From the NCBI GenBank assembly GCA_903870245.1, contig CAIQCB010000057.1, positions 124,001 to 188,000 on the forward strand: 64,000 bases of DNA, in the 5' to 3' direction. The stretch comes from an uncultured Methylocystaceae bacterium (GTDB lineage Bacteria; Pseudomonadota; Alphaproteobacteria; Rhizobiales; Beijerinckiaceae). The notes beneath the pieces are model-generated. The model had not been told where the DNA came from. It was given only the letters and a program-made list of their open reading frames with translations, and did not search any database. Shown here piece after piece: positions 45,374 to 55,126 of this stretch; the stretch's first letter is position 1; every line of letters starts with the position of its first letter. A program made the translations under genes and the position numbers.

Positions 45374-45607
45374 ATGACCGGTGCGGAATTGAGACAGGCC
45401 CGTCTTGCGCTTGGACTGTCTCAGGAGGAATTTGCGCAACTGGTGCGGGTCTCCAGCGGCCGAACTGTTCGCAAATGGGAGGACGGGGAGCGTCAGATCC
45501 CGGGTCCAGTGACGGTGCTGATCGCCCTGTTTCTGGAATGCTCCGACGCCTGGCGATGCCGCTGCCATATGCCGGACATGCGGAAAAAAACACGCTGCGG
45601 ATGTTGA
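45374..45607 (+). CDS. XRE-family helix-turn-helix protein
   Basis: This 77-residue protein starts at MTGAELRQARLALGLSQ. QEEFAQLVRVSSGRTVRKWEDGERQIPG is the HTH recognition region. The C-terminus is Cys-rich (CSDAWRCRCHMP, CGC). It lies just upstream of fhcA and may regulate it or the small Cys protein. Confidence 0.75.
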   Translation: MTGAELRQARLALGLSQEEFAQLVRVSSGRTVRKWEDGERQIPGPVTVLIALFLECSDAWRCRCHMPDMRKKTRCGC

Positions 45608-45730
45608 GCCTCTCCCCGCCATATTGATTTTTTCGACACGTCGCTGGATACTCCCTTCAGCAACCCGCTGTTTGGGTTATCGATCCGGCGGCCGCCTCCC
45701 TTAGACGACGCCCAGCGTCGGGAGGTAATT

Positions 45731-47365
45731 TTGCGAACAAGGCTTCGCGGCGGCAACGTCATAGACCCGGTTCACGATATCGACGCCATCGCCGACATCT
45801 GGATCGAGGATGGCCGCATCATCGATAAGCCCGACGATCGAAAGGTTGATGAGGAAATCGACGTCTCCGGCCATATTGTCATGGCTGGCGCCATTGACGT
45901 GCACTCTCATATAGCTGGCGGCGGCGTGAATACGGCGCGGCTGCTTCTGCCCGAACATCATCGCGCCCATCGCTCGCGTCCAAAGGAGACGCCGCTGTCG
46001 ACAGCCGGCTGGTCGACCTTCGAAACCGGAGCGCTTTATGCCCAGATGGGCTTCACTACGGTGATCGAGCCAGCCATCCTGCCGCATAACGCGCTGCACG
46101 CCCACCTTGAACTTGCCGATATTCCGATCATTGACAAAGGGTTTCTGGCCGTTCTTGGCAATGAAGACTTTCTGCTCTCTGCATTGCGTGACCGCGAGAG
46201 CGAAAACAAGATCGCCGATTACATTGGTTCGACGTTCTCGGCGACGCGGGCGATTGGCGTGAAATGCGCCAATCCCGGCGGCGTCTGCGCCTGCAAGGAA
46301 AATATCCGCTCCTTTACGCTCGATGACGTCGTGCCGGAATACGGTTTGAGTTCTCGCCAGATTTTTTCGAAGCTTCAACGCGCCGTCGCGGCGACCAAAG
46401 CGCCGCATCCATTGCATCTGCACATGAGCAATCTTGGCCTCGCCGGCAATGTCGATACGGCGCTGGCGACAATCGAGGCGGCCCAGGGTGCGCCGTTACA
46501 TCTCGCCCACGCCCAGTTCTACGCCTACGGCAAGGAGGGCAAGCACGGCTTTTCTTCAGCGGCCGCGCAATTCGCCGAGAAGATCAACGCCAATCCCAAT
46601 ATCACCCTCGATGTCGGTCAGGTGATGTTTGCGCAGACGGTGACAATCTCGACAGACGTGATGAAGCAGTTGAACAGTCTGCCCTCCGGCAGTCCGAAGA
46701 AAGGCGTGATTTTCGATGGCGATAGCAGCGGCGCAGGCGTTGTGCCCTATCAATATCGCGTGTCGGATTACTATAACGCCCTGCAATGGGCGGCGGGTCT
46801 GGAGCTGTTTCTGCTGATCGAAAATCCGATGCAGGTGTTCTTCACTACGGATCATCCCAATGGCGCGCCCTTCACCACCTATCCCGAACTCTTCGCCCTG
46901 CTGATGAGCGCGGATATGCGCGCGCAATGGATGTCGCGTCTGCCTGCCGATGTGCTGGAGATGACCAATCTGCCGTCAATCAGGCGCGAATATACGATGC
47001 AGGAAATCGCCAGAATGACTCGCGCTGCGCCGCGCAAGCTTTACGGCTTCACGGACCGTGGCGAGCTGGGAGCCGGAGCAATCGCCGATATCGTGGTCTA
47101 TCGTCCGCAGAAGGATCGGGCGAACATGTTCCGCAAACCTGCCTGGGTTTTCAAGGACGGCCGCAATGTCGCGCGCGACGGTCAGGTCATCTGTTACACG
47201 CGCGGCAAGACGCTTTACGTTCGCCCCGATTACGATCGCCAGATCGATCGGCGGCTCGACGCCTATTATGATAGCGTTTACGGCCTGCCGCACGACATGT
47301 TCCGCGTCTCCGATGCGGCGCTGCCGAATCGTAATTTCTTTGCCGAAGTGCCCTGTAAGGCGTGA
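45731..47365 (+). CDS. fhcA: Formyltransferase/hydrolase complex subunit A (formylmethanofuran dehydrogenase-type)
   Basis: This is a 544-residue amidohydrolase-fold protein. The TTG start has GGGAGG seven bases upstream. IDVHSHIAGGGVN gives the HxH metal pair; GVKCANPGGV, PLHLHMSNLG, HLAHAQFYAY and FTTDHPNGAPFTTYP match FwdA/FhcA. In methylotrophs the Fhc complex hydrolyses formyl-methylofuran to formate in the H4MPT formaldehyde pathway. The partner genes fhcB, fhcC and fhcD are not in this window, whereas in Methylobacterium they are clustered. Next come a carboxylate-amine ligase and an AstE-like gene. Confidence 0.85.
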   Translation: MRTRLRGGNVIDPVHDIDAIADIWIEDGRIIDKPDDRKVDEEIDVSGHIVMAGAIDVHSHIAGGGVNTARLLLPEHHRAHRSRPKETPLSTAGWSTFETGALYAQMGFTTVIEPAILPHNALHAHLELADIPIIDKGFLAVLGNEDFLLSALRDRESENKIADYIGSTFSATRAIGVKCANPGGVCACKENIRSFTLDDVVPEYGLSSRQIFSKLQRAVAATKAPHPLHLHMSNLGLAGNVDTALATIEAAQGAPLHLAHAQFYAYGKEGKHGFSSAAAQFAEKINANPNITLDVGQVMFAQTVTISTDVMKQLNSLPSGSPKKGVIFDGDSSGAGVVPYQYRVSDYYNALQWAAGLELFLLIENPMQVFFTTDHPNGAPFTTYPELFALLMSADMRAQWMSRLPADVLEMTNLPSIRREYTMQEIARMTRAAPRKLYGFTDRGELGAGAIADIVVYRPQKDRANMFRKPAWVFKDGRNVARDGQVICYTRGKTLYVRPDYDRQIDRRLDAYYDSVYGLPHDMFRVSDAALPNRNFFAEVPCKA

Positions 47366-47466
47366 CGAGACGACGCCTGGAGCGTGGTCCATGCGACGTA
47401 CTGACCTCGTGACGACGAACGGGTAGAGACGTATAAATCCCGGGTTCACTTCGGAGTGGGCTGCAA

Positions 47467-48870
47467 ATGGGCGAGGAAATCGGCGCGACAGGCTTCACGA
47501 ATGAGGATCGGGCGCAATTTGCCCGTCGTCTGGCCCAGGAGACCAAGCATGTCCGTAATCTGTTTGGGTCGAATGGGTTCTCTCGCTCCGGGCATATGAT
47601 TGGTTTCGAGATCGAGACCTGGATCGTTGATCACAATTATTTTCCGGCGCCGATCAATACGCAATTGCTGGCGGAGTTGAACGATCCGCTGGTCGTTCCC
47701 GAACTGTCGCGGTTCAATCTCGAATTCAATTGCGCTCCTTTGCCATTAGCAGGCGAGGCGCTGGGCCAGGCGCATGACGCCTTTGTCGATATCTGGCGTA
47801 AATGCAACGAGGTGACTCATCGTCTGGACGCAGGACTGGTGATGATCGGGACGTTGCCGACCATTCGCGACGAGGATATGAGCTACGCCAATATTACCCC
47901 GACCAATCGCTATCATGCGCTGAATGGCGAAATTATGCGCCAGCGCGGCGGTCGGCCGATCCGGATCGATATCGTCGGCGCAGAGCGATTGGTGTCGGAA
48001 CATCGCGATGTCATGCTGGAGGCGGCGACGACCTCTTTTCAGGTTCATCTCAAATCGCCCGCCGATATCGCCCACCTCTACTACAACGCCTCAATCGCCG
48101 TTTCCGGGCCGGTGCTCGCCGCTTGCGGGAACGCGCCGTTCCTTTTCGGCAAGGCGCTTTGGGAGGAAACGCGCATTCCTCTGTTTGAGCAGGCGGTGGC
48201 GCTTGATGGCGCGCCGCGCGTCTCGATGGGCGCGGGCTATGTCGAATGCTCACTGCTCGAAATTTTCGAGGAAAATGCGCGAGATTATGATGTGCTTTTG
48301 CCGATGTGCTGCGACGATCCTCCCGAGGAGTTGCGGCATTTGCGGCTACACAATGGCGCGATCTGGCGCTGGAATCGGCCATTGATCGGCTTCGATGACG
48401 ATGGCGCGCCGCATTTGCGCATCGAGCATCGCATCCTTCCGGCGGGACCGGGCTTTATCGATATGATCTCTAACGCCGCGCTTTATCTTGGACTGGCGCG
48501 CTGGATGGCCATGCAGGGCGGGGATGGCGCGGGAGGACTGTCGTTCTACGACGCTGCACATAATTTTTATGCGGCGGCGCGCCATGGACTCGACGCGCCG
48601 CTGATTTGGCCGGGGGTTGGCGAGGTTCCAGCCGACCGTCTGTTGATCGAGTTGTTGATCCCAGCCGCGCGCGCCGGACTCGCAGATCTGGACGTTACAG
48701 ACTCCCGCGGCTATCTCGACGTGATTGAACAACGGGTGCGCAGACGCCAGACCGGCGCTGTCTGGCAGCGGAGGGCGCTTGCCATGCGTGGCGGCGATGT
48801 TTACGCGATGATGGCGGCCTATTGCGAAGGGCAGCGCAGCGGCGCGCCGGTTCATGAATGGGATATTTGA
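47467..48870 (+). CDS. GCS2-type glutamate-cysteine ligase / carboxylate-amine ligase
   Basis: This is a 467-residue protein. GFEIETWIVD (the FGxExE-like ATP-metal start), FNLEFNCAPLPL, GTLPTIRDEDMS, TSFQVHLKSP and HLRIEHRILPAGP follow the GCS2/YbdK fold, which joins a carboxylate to an amine with ATP. It is 101 bases behind fhcA and directly upstream of an M14 deacylase (2 bases). Inference: it may extend the glutamate tail of methylofuran or make another amide; the substrate is not shown by sequence. Confidence 0.8.
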   Translation: MGEEIGATGFTNEDRAQFARRLAQETKHVRNLFGSNGFSRSGHMIGFEIETWIVDHNYFPAPINTQLLAELNDPLVVPELSRFNLEFNCAPLPLAGEALGQAHDAFVDIWRKCNEVTHRLDAGLVMIGTLPTIRDEDMSYANITPTNRYHALNGEIMRQRGGRPIRIDIVGAERLVSEHRDVMLEAATTSFQVHLKSPADIAHLYYNASIAVSGPVLAACGNAPFLFGKALWEETRIPLFEQAVALDGAPRVSMGAGYVECSLLEIFEENARDYDVLLPMCCDDPPEELRHLRLHNGAIWRWNRPLIGFDDDGAPHLRIEHRILPAGPGFIDMISNAALYLGLARWMAMQGGDGAGGLSFYDAAHNFYAAARHGLDAPLIWPGVGEVPADRLLIELLIPAARAGLADLDVTDSRGYLDVIEQRVRRRQTGAVWQRRALAMRGGDVYAMMAAYCEGQRSGAPVHEWDI

Positions 48871-48872
48871 GG

Positions 48873-49919
48873 ATGGACAAAATGCGCGCGGGCTTTGCGG
48901 TCATGGACCGGCTGCCCGACGGTTTTCTTGATTGTCCGGCGTCTCGTCTGATCGAATTATTGCCCGGTCCGACGTTGTTCGATTTGCCGGGACGCGATCC
49001 GAAACCCTTGTTCGTTTCGACGCTCCTGCATGGCAACGAGGACAGCGGGCTGACTGCCGCGCAGGATATATTGCGCCGTCATGCGTCGCGCGGGCTGAAC
49101 CGGTCTTTGATGCTGTTTGTCGGGAATATCGCCGCCGCCGCCGAAAACCTCCGCGCCTTGCCTGGCGAATTCGATCATAATCGCATCTGGCCCGGGACGC
49201 CGCTTGCCGACGACGAGGCTCTGGTCCGCATGGCGCGCGCGGTTTATGACTATGTTGAACGTCGCAGACCCTTCGCCGCCATCGATATTCACAACAACAC
49301 CGGTTTCAATCCCCATTACAGTTGCGTCACAAAGCTGGAGCCGAAGTTTATTTCGCTGGCGCAGCTTTTCTCCCGTATCATTGTTCATTTTCAGCGACCG
49401 CGCGGCACTGCGGCTGCGGCCTTCGCTAATCTGTGTCCCTCGATCACCGTCGAATGCGGCAAGGCGGGGGCTGGCTCGGCCACGCGGCACGCCATCGAAT
49501 TGGTCGAGGCCTGTCTGTCGATTGACCATTTTCCGGATCATCCGCCCGCGTCGCAGGATGTCGATTTGTTGCGCACCTACGCCATCGTCAAGCCACCGGC
49601 CGGCTCCAGTTTTTCGTTCGATGGCGCGGCGGCGGATTTTCAGTTTCGTTCCGATATTGATCGATTGAATTTCAGCGAACTGGCGCGGGGCGAAACCTTT
49701 GGCGCGCTCGGGGCGTCGGATGCGCGGCTTGAAATCCTGCCCGGCGACAGCGAAGATCATATTCCGGATGAATATTTCGATTACGCTGGCGGAAAGATCC
49801 GGCTGAGCAGACCGGCTATTCCGGCGATGCTGACGCTCGATCCGCGCGCCGTCAGGCTCGATTGTCTGTGTTATCTGATGCATCGTATCGACCTCGATGG
49901 CGCGCGTATCCCGGATTAG
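48873..49919 (+). CDS. Succinylglutamate desuccinylase/aspartoacylase-type M14 protein
   Basis: This is a 348-residue zinc enzyme. STLLHGNEDSG (zinc His and Glu), DIHNNTGFNPHYSC (zinc His) and SITVECGKAG (catalytic Glu) are the AstE/ASPA signature. It hydrolyses N-acyl amino acids or trims gamma-glutamyl bonds. It follows the ligase gene by two bases, so the two act together. Confidence 0.85.
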   Translation: MDKMRAGFAVMDRLPDGFLDCPASRLIELLPGPTLFDLPGRDPKPLFVSTLLHGNEDSGLTAAQDILRRHASRGLNRSLMLFVGNIAAAAENLRALPGEFDHNRIWPGTPLADDEALVRMARAVYDYVERRRPFAAIDIHNNTGFNPHYSCVTKLEPKFISLAQLFSRIIVHFQRPRGTAAAAFANLCPSITVECGKAGAGSATRHAIELVEACLSIDHFPDHPPASQDVDLLRTYAIVKPPAGSSFSFDGAAADFQFRSDIDRLNFSELARGETFGALGASDARLEILPGDSEDHIPDEYFDYAGGKIRLSRPAIPAMLTLDPRAVRLDCLCYLMHRIDLDGARIPD

Positions 49920-50006
49920 TTTTGCGACGGAGTTCTCCTGAGACCTTGGCGTCGTCGTCAGGAGGGATTATTTCTGACCCATGATGGTCGCCGGGAGTTG
50001 TTGACA

Positions 50007-50480
50007 ATGATCGGATCGAAAAAATACCTTCAGTCGTTTCTGTTCATTGCTTTTCTCATCAGCGACGCCGCACGCGCGGCTGACTATACCTATCCTGCCC
50101 CGCCCTCCGTCGGCGAGGCTGACGTGCGCGTGATGGCGGCGACTTACGCAGCCGCGCGTTATGCCGAGCGGGTCTGCCGTATGGACAATGTGAAGGTGAA
50201 CTACGCCTTCTTCCGTAACTGGCTTGATGCGCGCGGCGGCAAGACTCCCGAACTGTCGCGTGTGATGCGTGACGAGATCGCCGCCGCCAAGGAACGCATC
50301 GCTATCGACATCGCCACGCAGGGCGCAGACGATTGGTGCTGGGACTACACCAGCGCCGTTTTCGAGAATTATGACGCGCCCAACGGACCAATCTTTTACC
50401 GTGACGAACTTGGCGTCTGGACCTCGCCGGAAGTGCAGCAGGATTTTTTGTTGAACGGCGACGGCGACGGGATTTTCTAG
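50007..50480 (+). CDS. Exported protein of unknown function
   Basis: This 157-residue protein starts at ATG 50007 (a TTG at 49998 adds three residues). It has a signal peptide (YLQSFLFIAFLISDAARA) and three Cys in the mature part, including ERVCRMDNV and DDWCWDY. Conserved-looking RMDNVKVNYAFFRNWLDARGG is not a family I know. It is probably periplasmic. Confidence 0.55.
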   Translation: MIGSKKYLQSFLFIAFLISDAARAADYTYPAPPSVGEADVRVMAATYAAARYAERVCRMDNVKVNYAFFRNWLDARGGKTPELSRVMRDEIAAAKERIAIDIATQGADDWCWDYTSAVFENYDAPNGPIFYRDELGVWTSPEVQQDFLLNGDGDGIF

Positions 50481-50484
50481 AAAA

Positions 50485-51447
50485 CTAGTCAGGACTGGCT
50501 GAAAAACTCACAACGATGGACGCGTGAAACGAGCCATAGACAGTTCCTTCGCTGAGCGCCTCGTCTGCAAGTCCCTCGTTGAGTATCCGCGTGTTGCGCC
50601 AACTTGCAGCAAGCGCTGGCGAGGCCAGAACATGATCAAGCAAGATATGTCGGCCAGCATGAATAACCGTATGACGGCGTTCTGGCGCGATCCTTGTTTC
50701 CAGCGGGACCAGCGCGCGCGGATCGTTCGTTTCGAGGTCGCGGCCGCCGCAGAGCAGCCGGGTCGGCGTCTCGTGGATATCGGCGTTGAGATCGCCGCAA
50801 ACGGCGATACGCGCGGCTGGATCGGCGTCGAACAGGGTTTCGACAAACAGCCGGGCCTCCAGCGCTTGTCCATCGCGTTTCATCGCGGCGACGAATTGTC
50901 CCTCCACACGAGATCGGCTGGAGCCGATGCCGCGCGCCGTTACGACCGGCGCCGGCCGAGGCGCGCGAAGATGAAGATTGATGACATGCAGTAACCCGCC
51001 GGGCGCAGCGATGCCGGCGTAGAGCAGGGGCCTGTCCCAGACGATGGGCGCTGGCGGCGGATCGTCGTTATCCTCGCGCGGCGCGGGCCAGTTCCAGCAT
51101 GGCGTTAAATCATGATGAATCTGACGCGTTTCATTGATTGGCCAGCGAGCGAGGATCACCAGATTATGCACATCCGCCGGCGCGCCGGTTTCCTTGCGCA
51201 AGGTAACGGCGCGGTGAAAGTTTGCATAAGGTCCGCCCTCCAGAAGATAGTCTAGCGCGAGATAACGGCGGGCCCCGTGCTTGTGGATTTTTTGCGCATC
51301 GATTTCCTGCAGGCAAAGAATGTCGGCGTCGAGCGCGTCGAGCACGGGACGCAAGACGGCGCAGCGGCGCGCAAAATCCTCGGCGTGACTTGCTGACCAG
51401 TCGAGATGTTCAAGATTGAAGGTCGCAAGGCGAATGACTTTGTTCAT
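50485..51447 (-). CDS. Endonuclease/exonuclease/phosphatase family protein
   Basis: This is a 320-residue protein from MNKVIRLATFNLEHLDW. LQEIDA (Glu metal ligand), VINLHLRAPRP, AVCGDLNADIHETP (GDxN) and LLDHVLASPAL (catalytic His) give the full EEP site. The substrate may be a nucleic acid or a phospho-metabolite. It is convergent with the exported protein at 50480. Confidence 0.85.
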   Translation of the reverse strand: MNKVIRLATFNLEHLDWSASHAEDFARRCAVLRPVLDALDADILCLQEIDAQKIHKHGARRYLALDYLLEGGPYANFHRAVTLRKETGAPADVHNLVILARWPINETRQIHHDLTPCWNWPAPREDNDDPPPAPIVWDRPLLYAGIAAPGGLLHVINLHLRAPRPAPVVTARGIGSSRSRVEGQFVAAMKRDGQALEARLFVETLFDADPAARIAVCGDLNADIHETPTRLLCGGRDLETNDPRALVPLETRIAPERRHTVIHAGRHILLDHVLASPALAASWRNTRILNEGLADEALSEGTVYGSFHASIVVSFSASPD

Positions 51448-52084
51448 TTGAACGACGCCGCTAATGCAGAAATACAACACTTAAACATTCTGACGCCCTG
51501 TTGTTCCCACAATCAGAATATCAGATGCCGGGAGATATAGCGATAGATTGACCGGAATCTTCCTGGCGGCGTTCTGTGAGAGAGATGGACTCAAACGTCA
51601 TCAAGGAAAATCTGCTATCCCGAAAAGATATTTTTTATTATACGCCGAACAACTGAAACGATGTCTGGGAATCATTGGCGCTCTATGTTCCATGATACGC
51701 TCATTTAATGAGCCCCAGCGCTCTAATATTTGGGGCGCTGAAATCATTTCTTTTACATCTATGCCTTATGATGCTCTTGTGAGTTCACCACAGGTTCGTC
51801 TCGCCAACCCCGCAAAAACATACGAGGGGCGTCCGCTCTATCCTAAAACGCGCTAATAAAAATACGCCATATACGCATGTGCGCTCGCATTATCGGTTCG
51901 ATGAATGAGCGCGCCGCAAGGTCAGGAGCCGAATTTATTTGTTAACGCCCGGCAACGGACCAGGCTTGTGCGAAACCTTGCTCGGGCATTTCTATCTGCA
52001 TTCTCGTTTACCCATGGGGTCTTTGCAGCGATCGATAATCCAATAGAGCTTTCCCTGGGCGACATTTGGATTTATCCTGTCGCC
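51448..52084. other. Low-G+C intergenic stretch
   Basis: About 640 bases with visibly more A+T than the surroundings. A 102-codon open frame (51548-51856) has no recognisable features and no clear ribosome site. It is not called as a gene. Confidence 0.4.
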
Positions 52085-52681
52085 ATGACCACGCAACGCC
52101 GCACATTTCTTACTGCGCTCGCAGGAATTTTTGTCAATCGCAAGGCGATGAGCGAGGCTGCCCCCTCTGGCTCCCAAATCATCGATGATTTGTCGGCGCA
52201 ACCGCCCGGATCGACGATTGGAACCGAATGGCGTCTTTTTACTGACACGGTGATGGGCGGCGTCTCCAGGGCGACGATGACCCGGGAGATGGTCGATGCC
52301 CGCGCGGCCATTCGTTTGCAGGGAGATGTCAGACTCGATAACAACGGCGGCTTCGTTCAAATCTCTCTCGACTTCCGGCAAGACGGAGGAGCGATCGATG
52401 CAAGCGCATGGCGCGGGATTGAGCTGGATGTTTTTGGCAATGGCGAGGAATACGCCCTTAACTTGCGCACATCCGATCTTGACCGCCCATGGCAATCCTA
52501 TCGTCAAGCTTTCAGAGCCGACTCTCGTTGGCGAACCGTGCAGTTGGCGTTCAACGATTTTTCGCCAAGTCGCACGGAGATCCCGCTGAATGCCCATCGT
52601 CTGCGACGATTGGGGATTATCGCCATAGGTCGCGCCTTTCATGCCGACATCTCAGTCGGCGGCGTCCGGTTTTTTCGCTAG
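52085..52681 (+). CDS. CIA30-family protein
   Basis: This is a 198-residue protein. WRLFTDTVMGGVSRATM is the diagnostic opening of CIA30 (complex I intermediate associated protein 30), with NGGFVQISLDF and GIELDVFGNGEEYALNLR. The N-terminus TTQRRTFLTALAGIF is a possible Tat signal. Bacterial members are of unknown role; the name is from the mitochondrial assembly factor. Confidence 0.8.
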   Translation: MTTQRRTFLTALAGIFVNRKAMSEAAPSGSQIIDDLSAQPPGSTIGTEWRLFTDTVMGGVSRATMTREMVDARAAIRLQGDVRLDNNGGFVQISLDFRQDGGAIDASAWRGIELDVFGNGEEYALNLRTSDLDRPWQSYRQAFRADSRWRTVQLAFNDFSPSRTEIPLNAHRLRRLGIIAIGRAFHADISVGGVRFFR

Positions 52682-52886
52682 CATGTGTTGGGGTCTCGAA
52701 GCTCTTTATCAAAATCAGCTTGTCCGGCGCGAGGGGGTGATCTCAAAATCATCCCTAATGACAATTCACTTCTCTCGGGGACGACGAAGCGTGATCCGTA
52801 ATTGTCAATCCCGCTCCAGGCTTTCTGAGCATTTACTGCAAGATCACTATTCTCATGTATTTTCGGCGAAGTCGTTGCGGCTTAAT

Positions 52887-53129
52887 CTATGTCGGCAAGC
52901 GTCCATTCAATAGCACATAATGAATGATGCTGATCGGAACGGTCACGGGGTCGCCGCCGGCGCAGATGTTCATTACCGGCGCTCCGGCGCCGTCGCGCTT
53001 CCCGATCCAGCCATCCGGCGAAGTTGTGTCGGCGTCTGTCGACTTGCTGGCGATCCAGTCTTCGACGGCGGCTCGATAATCTGCGTCAGCGATAACGCGC
53101 AGCAAGGCGGCTTTGGCGTTTGGGGTCAT
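52887..53129 (-). CDS. Small protein of unknown function
   Basis: This 80-residue protein starts at ATG 53129, with AGAGGAA seven bases upstream. It starts MTPNAKAALLRVIADADYR and ends IHYVLLNGRLPT. No signal or membrane segment. It forms a small minus-strand group with the next two genes. Confidence 0.45.
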   Translation of the reverse strand: MTPNAKAALLRVIADADYRAAVEDWIASKSTDADTTSPDGWIGKRDGAGAPVMNICAGGDPVTVPISIIHYVLLNGRLPT

Positions 53130-53158
53130 ATTCGTTGTTCCTCTGCTGTCGAGCAGGC

Positions 53159-53305
53159 CTACTCCTTGCTGAAAATGCCCATAAGCAGATCGATTTTCGT
53201 GCTGATATTCATGAACCCAAGCAGCAGGCACATCCAGATCACGAAAACGACCGCCCAAAAACGAATATCCGTTTCGATCGGCGGCTTATCCTGGGGTTTT
53301 TCCAT
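53159..53305 (-). CDS. Small single-span membrane protein
   Basis: This 48-residue protein starts at MEKPQDKPP, with AAAGG at six bases; a longer start at 53320 adds five residues. It has one transmembrane helix (FWAVVFVIWMCLLLGFM). Function unknown. Confidence 0.5.
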   Translation of the reverse strand: MEKPQDKPPIETDIRFWAVVFVIWMCLLLGFMNISTKIDLLMGIFSKE

Positions 53306-53345
53306 TTTATCGCCTTTCATATCGCTATTTGGCGCCGCGTCTCCG

Positions 53346-53966
53346 TCATTGTCCGGCGATGCAGCGCGGCTGTCCAGTCGCCTCATAGATGAGTGAGGGA
53401 AGGGATAGCGCTCCATCAACCACATAGAGCGGCGTCAATCCCTGTAAAATGATCTTTCGTGTATTCGGGCAGTCGTTTTTGCCGGCAACCCGCAAATATT
53501 TGCTGAAAACGAGGCTGTGGGACGACAGAACCGGCTTCGGCTCGGGCGTATATTGCGCGCTCCAGACCTCGCTGCCCCTGGCCAGGTCCACCACCAGGAG
53601 CCTTCGGATCGAGGGACCCGTCCCTTCGTCCATAATCACAAATTGCCCCTGCAACGCCAATACGGTTTTCGCCTCGCCGGATCTGGCGACGCGAAAATCG
53701 CCGGGCGTCCGACCTGGGGCGCATGACTTTATAAATCCCTGGGCTATCGCAGGTCGGGCGAAGATGTCGTTCCCGGGCCCATCACCCGACTGACTGACAA
53801 CAATATAGAGGTCGTTCGCCACACAGGACGCCACAGGGCGAGGGGCCAAAGGCTCCCCGGATGAGGTCTGTGCGTGGGCAAGAGCTTGAACAAGCGTCGC
53901 CGCCACAGCCGCAGCGAGGAACGGCTTGAGCCAAGAGCGATTAAAGGAGAGGCGAGCACTCGTCAT
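53346..53966 (-). CDS. Exported protein of unknown function
   Basis: This 206-residue protein has a signal peptide (FLAAAVAATLVQALAHA). The mature part includes ASCVANDLYIVVSQ and LLVVDLARGSEVWSAQY, which look beta-rich. Five Cys are present over the mature sequence. Probably periplasmic; not recognised. Confidence 0.5.
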   Translation of the reverse strand: MTSARLSFNRSWLKPFLAAAVAATLVQALAHAQTSSGEPLAPRPVASCVANDLYIVVSQSGDGPGNDIFARPAIAQGFIKSCAPGRTPGDFRVARSGEAKTVLALQGQFVIMDEGTGPSIRRLLVVDLARGSEVWSAQYTPEPKPVLSSHSLVFSKYLRVAGKNDCPNTRKIILQGLTPLYVVDGALSLPSLIYEATGQPRCIAGQ

Positions 53967-54136
53967 TTTGACCGTGTTCTAAACCAAAACAGGGACAAGG
54001 TGGAGCTTCGACCGATTTTGTCATGGAGCGACAAACGCAGCGCCGGCCTGGATCATTTTGCCTTACCGCAGTCTCGACCCCGGATGCGATTGCGGTCATT
54101 ATCGGCAGGATCATTCCTCATGGAGGATAAACAGTC

Positions 54137-54826
54137 GTGTCCTTGTTTGATGGCATACCTTTTTTTGCCGGTCTTTCGCCCGCCCGCTCTGAAGCGTTGG
54201 GGCGTCATTGCCAGCGCCGGCGGTTCGCTGAAAACGAACTCGTCGTCGATTTCGACGACGACACCAACGATGTGTATTTCATTGTCGCCGGCGACGTTCG
54301 GGTGCTCAATCGCACCGCCGCCGGCAAGGAGATGATTCTCGGTGATTTCGGCCCGGGTAAATTGTTCGGAGAAATGGCGGCGATCGACGGCGCGCACCGT
54401 TCGGCTAATGTCACGGCCCTCACCAATGCCGAGGTTTTGATCGTTCCTCCCGCAGTGTTTCGGGAAATTACCCTGAATGAACCGGAAATTTGCGACCGGT
54501 TGTTGCGCTTGCTCACCGCGCGCGTACGCGAATTGAACATCCGTCTATTTGAACGCAGCGTGCTCGATCTTCGCCATCGACTTTACGCCGAGCTGCTGCG
54601 TCTGGCGGCGCCTCGCAAGGGTTCGCCGGGACAGGCGATCGTGTCGCCGCCTCCATTCCAGCACGATCTGGCCTCACGCATAGGCTGTCGTCGCGAGCAG
54701 GTCAGTCGCGAACTGAACGCTATGATCGAGGATGGTCTGCTCGAAAAAATTCGCGGCGGACTGGTGTTGCCGCGTCCCGGCCTGCTCGAAAAGCGTATAG
54801 CCGCCGCGATGAGCGAGTCGGAATAA
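54137..54826 (+). CDS. Crp/Fnr-family transcriptional regulator
   Basis: This 229-residue protein starts at GTG. The N-terminal cyclic-nucleotide-type barrel has DVYFIVAGDVRVLN and LGDFGPGKLFGEMAAIDGAHRSANV. The C-terminal winged helix has FQHDLASRIGCRREQVSREL. It has no FNR-type N-terminal Cys cluster, so it is CRP-like rather than oxygen-sensing. The ligand cannot be inferred. Confidence 0.9.
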   Translation: MSLFDGIPFFAGLSPARSEALGRHCQRRRFAENELVVDFDDDTNDVYFIVAGDVRVLNRTAAGKEMILGDFGPGKLFGEMAAIDGAHRSANVTALTNAEVLIVPPAVFREITLNEPEICDRLLRLLTARVRELNIRLFERSVLDLRHRLYAELLRLAAPRKGSPGQAIVSPPPFQHDLASRIGCRREQVSRELNAMIEDGLLEKIRGGLVLPRPGLLEKRIAAAMSESE

Positions 54827-55126
54827 GGCCTGTGGCTGGCGCAAAAGCCCAGGCGTCCGCGGGGGCGCGCCGGCGATGGAGCTGATCTGGTTCGCCGCTT
54901 TGCCATGCCGTGCGCCAGCATTTGTAACAGCTACGGGTTTGTATGTGCGCTGGCGCACATTGCGAACCGCCTTGGCTTTTTACGCAGACATGCGCAGTCC
55001 GCGTCCGCTGAGGGATAAGCCGCAGCGGATAAAAGAGTGAATTCCGGTGACCACAATGCGAACCATCGCCGCGAGGCTCCAGTTTGCCCCGATGCAACAT
55101 TATCCCGGTATGGCGCGGAGCGTAGC

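Noticed and set aside
51548-51856. A 102-codon plus-strand open frame
   Set aside because: Low G+C, no ribosome site, no signal or domain; more likely noncoding.
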